Shown one piece after another: positions 60,651-64,000 of a stretch of DNA of 64,000 bases (within the stretch, counting starts at the first letter, position 1; every line of letters begins with the position of its first letter). The notes beneath the pieces were generated by a model that was not told where the DNA came from, made no database searches, and saw only the letters and a list, made by a program, of their open reading frames with translations. A program made the position numbers and the translations under genes. The stretch lies in the NCBI GenBank assembly GCA_950097015.1, contig CATNEN010000007.1:4516001-4580000 (forward strand), in the 5' to 3' direction. Source of the stretch: Macrostomum hystrix. Taxonomy: Eukaryota > Platyhelminthes > Macrostomidae.

Positions 60651-61296
60651 TTAGTTTCTTAATTTGAGTTAAGTTCCATAAATGCTCCTTTTAACGAAAC
60701 AAAAATGTGAGTTTTGGTAAACAAACTCTCAAGTTTTCCTACTTTAAAAGGAAAAAAAATAGCAGCTTTCTTAAATTAATACTTACCTTTTAATAAAGGG
60801 CGATATATAAATTAGAAATAAGAAAGTCTTACTTGCTTAAAAAATCTCAGTCAAGCAGTAGCAGTAACTATAGTTAGATTAGACTGTAAAATCTGCTTAG
60901 ATTACAGTTAAAGCCTGGATACCAAAGAATAATAATACAAAGGATAAATCGCACTGTAAACAGACTAGACTAATAACAGTAGGCTTGCAGGATAAAGCGG
61001 AAACATTTTAGAAAAAGCATTGCAGGTGTATACTACTTAAGAAAACTTGTGTCAAATTAGAATGAACGTACAGTAAAGCGGAAAATCGCTTTAAAACATT
61101 TGAAAGGATAGGAGGGTGAGCCGAATCAGAAAACAGGACTAGGTTAAAACTATGATGAATAAGAGATTCTAATTACTGACTGATAGAGAAATAACTGAAG
61201 TAACGAGAGTTCTAAAAACGTCAGGCTTTTTGTCTACTACAAAATACTTTCAACTACACATATGTACAAGCTTATGTAGCCCTAAAGAAAATTGCT
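60651..61296. other. AT-rich spacer between arrays
   Basis: No gene recognised. Confidence 0.45.
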
Positions 61297-62965
61297 GTTC
61301 AGCCCTATTTCTCTAGTTGCAGCCCTATTTCTCTAGTAGCAGCCCTATTTCTCTAGTTGCAGCCCTATTTCTCTAGTTGCAGCCCTATTTCTCTAGTAGC
61401 AGCCCTATTTCTCTAGTAGCAGCCCTATTTCTCTAGCAGCAGCCCTATTTCTCTAGTAGCAGCCCTATTTCTCTAGTAGCAGCCCTATTTCTCTAGTAGC
61501 AGCCCTATTTCTCTAGTAGCAGCCCTATTTCTCTAGTTGCAGCCCTATTTCTCTAGTAGCAGCCCTATTTCTCTAGTTGCAGCCCTATTTCTCTAGTAGC
61601 AGCCCTATTTCTCTAGTTGCAGCCCTATTTCTCTAGTTGCAGCCCTATTTCTCTAGTTGCAGCCCTATTTCTCTAGTAGCAGCCCTATTTCTCTAGTTGC
61701 AGCCCTATTTCTCTAGTAGCAGCCCTATTTCTCTAGTTGCAGCCCTATTTCTCTAGTAACAGCCCTATTTCTCTAGTAGCAGCCCTATTTCTCTAGTAAC
61801 AGCCCTATTTCTCTAGTAGCAGCCCTATTTCTCTAGTAGCAGCCCTATTTCTCTAGTTGCAGCCCTATTTCTCTAGTAGCAGCCCTATTTCTCTAGTTGC
61901 AGCCCTATTTCTCTAGTAACAGCCCTATTTCTCTAGTAGCAGCCCTATTTCTCTAGTAACAGCCCTATTTCTCTAGTAGCAGCCCTATTTCTCTAGTAGC
62001 AGCCCTATTTCTCTAGTTGCAGCCCTATTTCTCTAGTAGCAGCCCTATTTCTCTAGTAGCAGCCCTATTTCTCTAGTTGCAGCCCTATTTCTCTAGTTGC
62101 AGCCCTATTTCTCTAGTAGCAGCCCTATTTCTCTAGTAGCAGCCCTATTTCTCTAGTAGCAGCCCTATTTCTCTAGTAGCAGCCCTATTTCTCTAGTTGC
62201 AGCCCTATTTCTCTAGTAGCAGCCCTATTTCTCTAGTAGCAGCCCTATTTCTCTAGTAGCAGCCCTATTTCTCTAGTAGCAGCCCTATTTCTCTAGTTGC
62301 AGCCCTATTTCTCTAGTAGCAGCCCTATTTCTCTAGTAGCAGCCCTATTTCTCTAGTTGCAGCCCTATTTCTCTAGTTGCAGCCCTATTTCTCTAGTAGC
62401 AGCCCTATTTCTCTAGTTGCAGCCCTATTTCTCTAGTTGCAGCCCTATTTCTCTAGTTGCAGCCCTATTTCTCTAGTAGCAGCCCTATTTCTCTAGTTGC
62501 AGCCCTATTTCTCTAGTAGCAGCCCTATTTCTCTAGTTGCAGCCCTATTTCTCTAGTAACAGCCCTATTTCTCTAGTAGCAGCCCTATTTCTCTAGTAAC
62601 AGCCCTATTTCTCTAGTAGCAGCCCTATTTCTCTAGTAGCAGCCCTATTTCTCTAGTTGCAGCCCTATTTCTCTAGTAGCAGCCCTATTTCTCTAGTTGC
62701 AGCCCTATTTCTCTAGTAACAGCCCTATTTCTCTAGTAGCAGCCCTATTTCTCTAGTAACAGCCCTATTTCTCTAGTAGCAGCCCTATTTCTCTAGTAGC
62801 AGCCCTATTTCTCTAGTTGCAGCCCTATTTCTCTAGTAGCAGCCCTATTTCTCTAGTAGCAGCCCTATTTCTCTAGTTGCAGCCCTATTTCTCTAGTTGC
62901 AGCCCTATTTCTCTAGTAGCAGCCCTATTTCTCTAGTTGCAGCCCTATTTCTCTAGTTGCAGCCT
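61297..62965. repeat. 20-bp minisatellite (AGCCCTATTTCTCTAGTAGC)
   Basis: About 83 units in exact 20-bp register, differing almost only at two bases (AGC, TGC, AAC). Reads as pyrimidine tract plus AG on the plus strand. Confidence 0.98.
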
Positions 62966-63109
62966 GATCTCTCTAGTTGCGATGAGTTGTAATAGTAAAA
63001 TAGATATATTGCAATGCATGTCAAAGATTACAAGCGTTTACGACAAAAAGGTCAACAAAGAGAAAACGAAAAAACGGATGTTAAACTTGTGAATTTGTGC
63101 TTTGCAACC

Positions 63110-64000
63110 TCAGTGGGCCAGCAGCAGGGCGGGGTCCGGACCCCTGGCCAGGCTGGGATCCGGGCCATTGCGCGCCAGCCGGTCCGGCCCAACCCGCAGC
63201 TCCGGGTCCGGTCCGACCCGCATGGCTGGGTCCGGGCCAACGCGGTTGCCATGGCAACTCCCAGCGCTAGCGCCAGCGGAAATCGGCTTTTTCTTTTTGT
63301 TCTTTGGGGCTGGCTCAGAGGAGCCGGCGGGAGCGGCTGTTGCTGCAGCGGCTGCTCTGGCTGCCTCGGCGAGGACGGTGCGGACTTTTACAGCGTCGCC
63401 GGCGTGCTTACGCAGCAGCTCAGTGACTCCGCTAACGCTGGCAACGCCGGGGAACTCCGCCATCATCTGGTCGACGAGGGCCTCGCGGCGCGTCTCTGCG
63501 TCAGCTTCGACGGCCTGGCGGGCGTTCCGCTGCCGATCCTCGGCGTCTTTGGCCTGCGCCGCGGCCGCGGCGGCTGTGGAGGCCTTCGATGCGCCGGAGC
63601 CTTCGCCACCGCCGCTGGATGTCACAGCAGACATCGCAGCGGCGGAAGCGGCCGCAGCCGAAGCACCGGAGACCAGCTTCTTCAGCTCCTGCCTGGCCTC
63701 GTACATCTTCGACTGGCAGGCCAGCAGAGTGCGCTTAATCTGGGCCTTGCTGAGGCCGGGGAACGCCTCGTGCAGGCAGTCCACCTTGGTGGCCAGATCC
63801 TTTTCTTCGTTGTTGCCCTCGGCAGGCTGATACTTCTGATGCTGGGTGGCCCGCGGCGGGGGGTGACTCGACGAAGACGACGAAGAAGCCGCAGCAGCAG
63901 CAGCAGCCGCAGCAGCAGCAGCAGCCGCAGGACGCGAGCTCGAGCCGCCACCGGAGGCGCCGTATCCCATGCTGTGTAGCTGGGCCTTGACTTTGTGAAC
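63110..64000 (-). CDS. CUE-domain protein (possibly 5' partial at window edge)
   Basis: The frame runs from the window edge; its first ATG (63970) would give 286 aa, but the ten codons upstream are also open. Composition: Gly/Ala/Ser-rich low-complexity N-terminus with poly-Ala and poly-Ser; a CUE-like three-helix segment at about 62-100 (CLHEAFPGLSKAQIKRTLLA); an Ala-rich linker; a second CUE-like segment at about 165-208 (LVDQMMAEFPGV then VTELLRKHAGDAVKVRTVL); a basic PKNKKKKP; and a repetitive RVGPDP tail. CUE domains bind ubiquitin. I could not name the gene. The tail from about 63260 down may be non-coding read-through, since it is repetitive and holds a perfect X-box palindrome. Confidence 0.6.
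   Translation of the reverse strand, partial: VHKVKAQLHSMGYGASGGGSSSRPAAAAAAAAAAAAAASSSSSSSHPPPRATQHQKYQPAEGNNEEKDLATKVDCLHEAFPGLSKAQIKRTLLACQSKMYEARQELKKLVSGASAAAASAAAMSAVTSSGGGEGSGASKASTAAAAAAQAKDAEDRQRNARQAVEADAETRREALVDQMMAEFPGVASVSGVTELLRKHAGDAVKVRTVLAEAARAAAAATAAPAGSSEPAPKNKKKKPISAGASAGSCHGNRVGPDPAMRVGPDPELRVGPDRLARNGPDPSLARGPDPALLLAH
63245..63258. promoter_or_regulatory. Second perfect X-box-like palindrome GTTGCCATGGCAAC
   Basis: Identical 14-mer to 36999-37012, within the apparent C-terminal end of the CUE-protein frame. Confidence 0.35.

Noticed and set aside
59155-60654. 499-codon plus-strand frame rich in HSLPVPFTPYLFPS
   Set aside because: 20-bp array; three residue phases of the same repeat, and it starts antisense to eL42.
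54955-63979. Metabolic gene cluster of P450 with XDH/AO
   Set aside because: Adjacency on one strand alone is weak evidence in an animal genome; neighbours (eL42, CUE protein) are unrelated.

Overview
This window is animal nuclear DNA. Its genes have introns with GT...AG borders, GC-rich exons, and products found only in animals (innexin gap-junction proteins, an SNX9-type BAR protein, a calcineurin-B-homologous protein). The innexin style (PIQCW and YYQW motifs, two Cys per extracellular loop), the very high minisatellite load and the tRNA-derived SINEs suggest a spiralian such as a free-living flatworm. The species cannot be fixed from sequence alone.

Layout. 1-1424 (+): last three exons of an SNX9/18/33-type sorting nexin. 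5509-6060 (-): single-exon CHP-like EF-hand protein. 6.1-17.1 kb: about 11 kb with no recognised gene, mostly minisatellites, with a unique GC-rich island at 15.2-17.2 kb just upstream of the first innexin. 17192-20848 (+) and 25966-35797 (+): two tandem innexin genes with the same three-exon architecture and intron phases. 39429-53837 (-): a complete 14-exon xanthine dehydrogenase/aldehyde oxidase gene (about 1309 aa), whose last intron holds a rearranged Ty3/gypsy retrotransposon. 54955-56961 (-): a two-exon cytochrome P450. 57940-58668: a non-autonomous hAT element with an exact 8-bp target duplication. 58929-59246 (-): ribosomal protein eL42. 63110-64000 (-): a CUE-domain protein, possibly cut by the window edge.

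Roughly 30% of the window is tandem repeat (about 35 arrays, units 16-48 bp), many inside introns. Several arrays carry higher-order duplications, several XDH/AO introns are almost wholly minisatellite, and arrays often abut or arise inside SINE copies. At least two tRNA-derived SINE families and one further retroposon are present. Long open frames inside these arrays are repeat artefacts and are not annotated as genes.

Functionally the genes are not an operon-like system. The two innexins are a tandem duplicate pair building gap junctions. XDH/AO and P450 are neighbouring same-strand oxidative-metabolism genes with no other evidence of joint regulation. The rest are housekeeping or trafficking genes. 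All exon boundaries were placed by eye from splice consensus, frame phase and family similarity.
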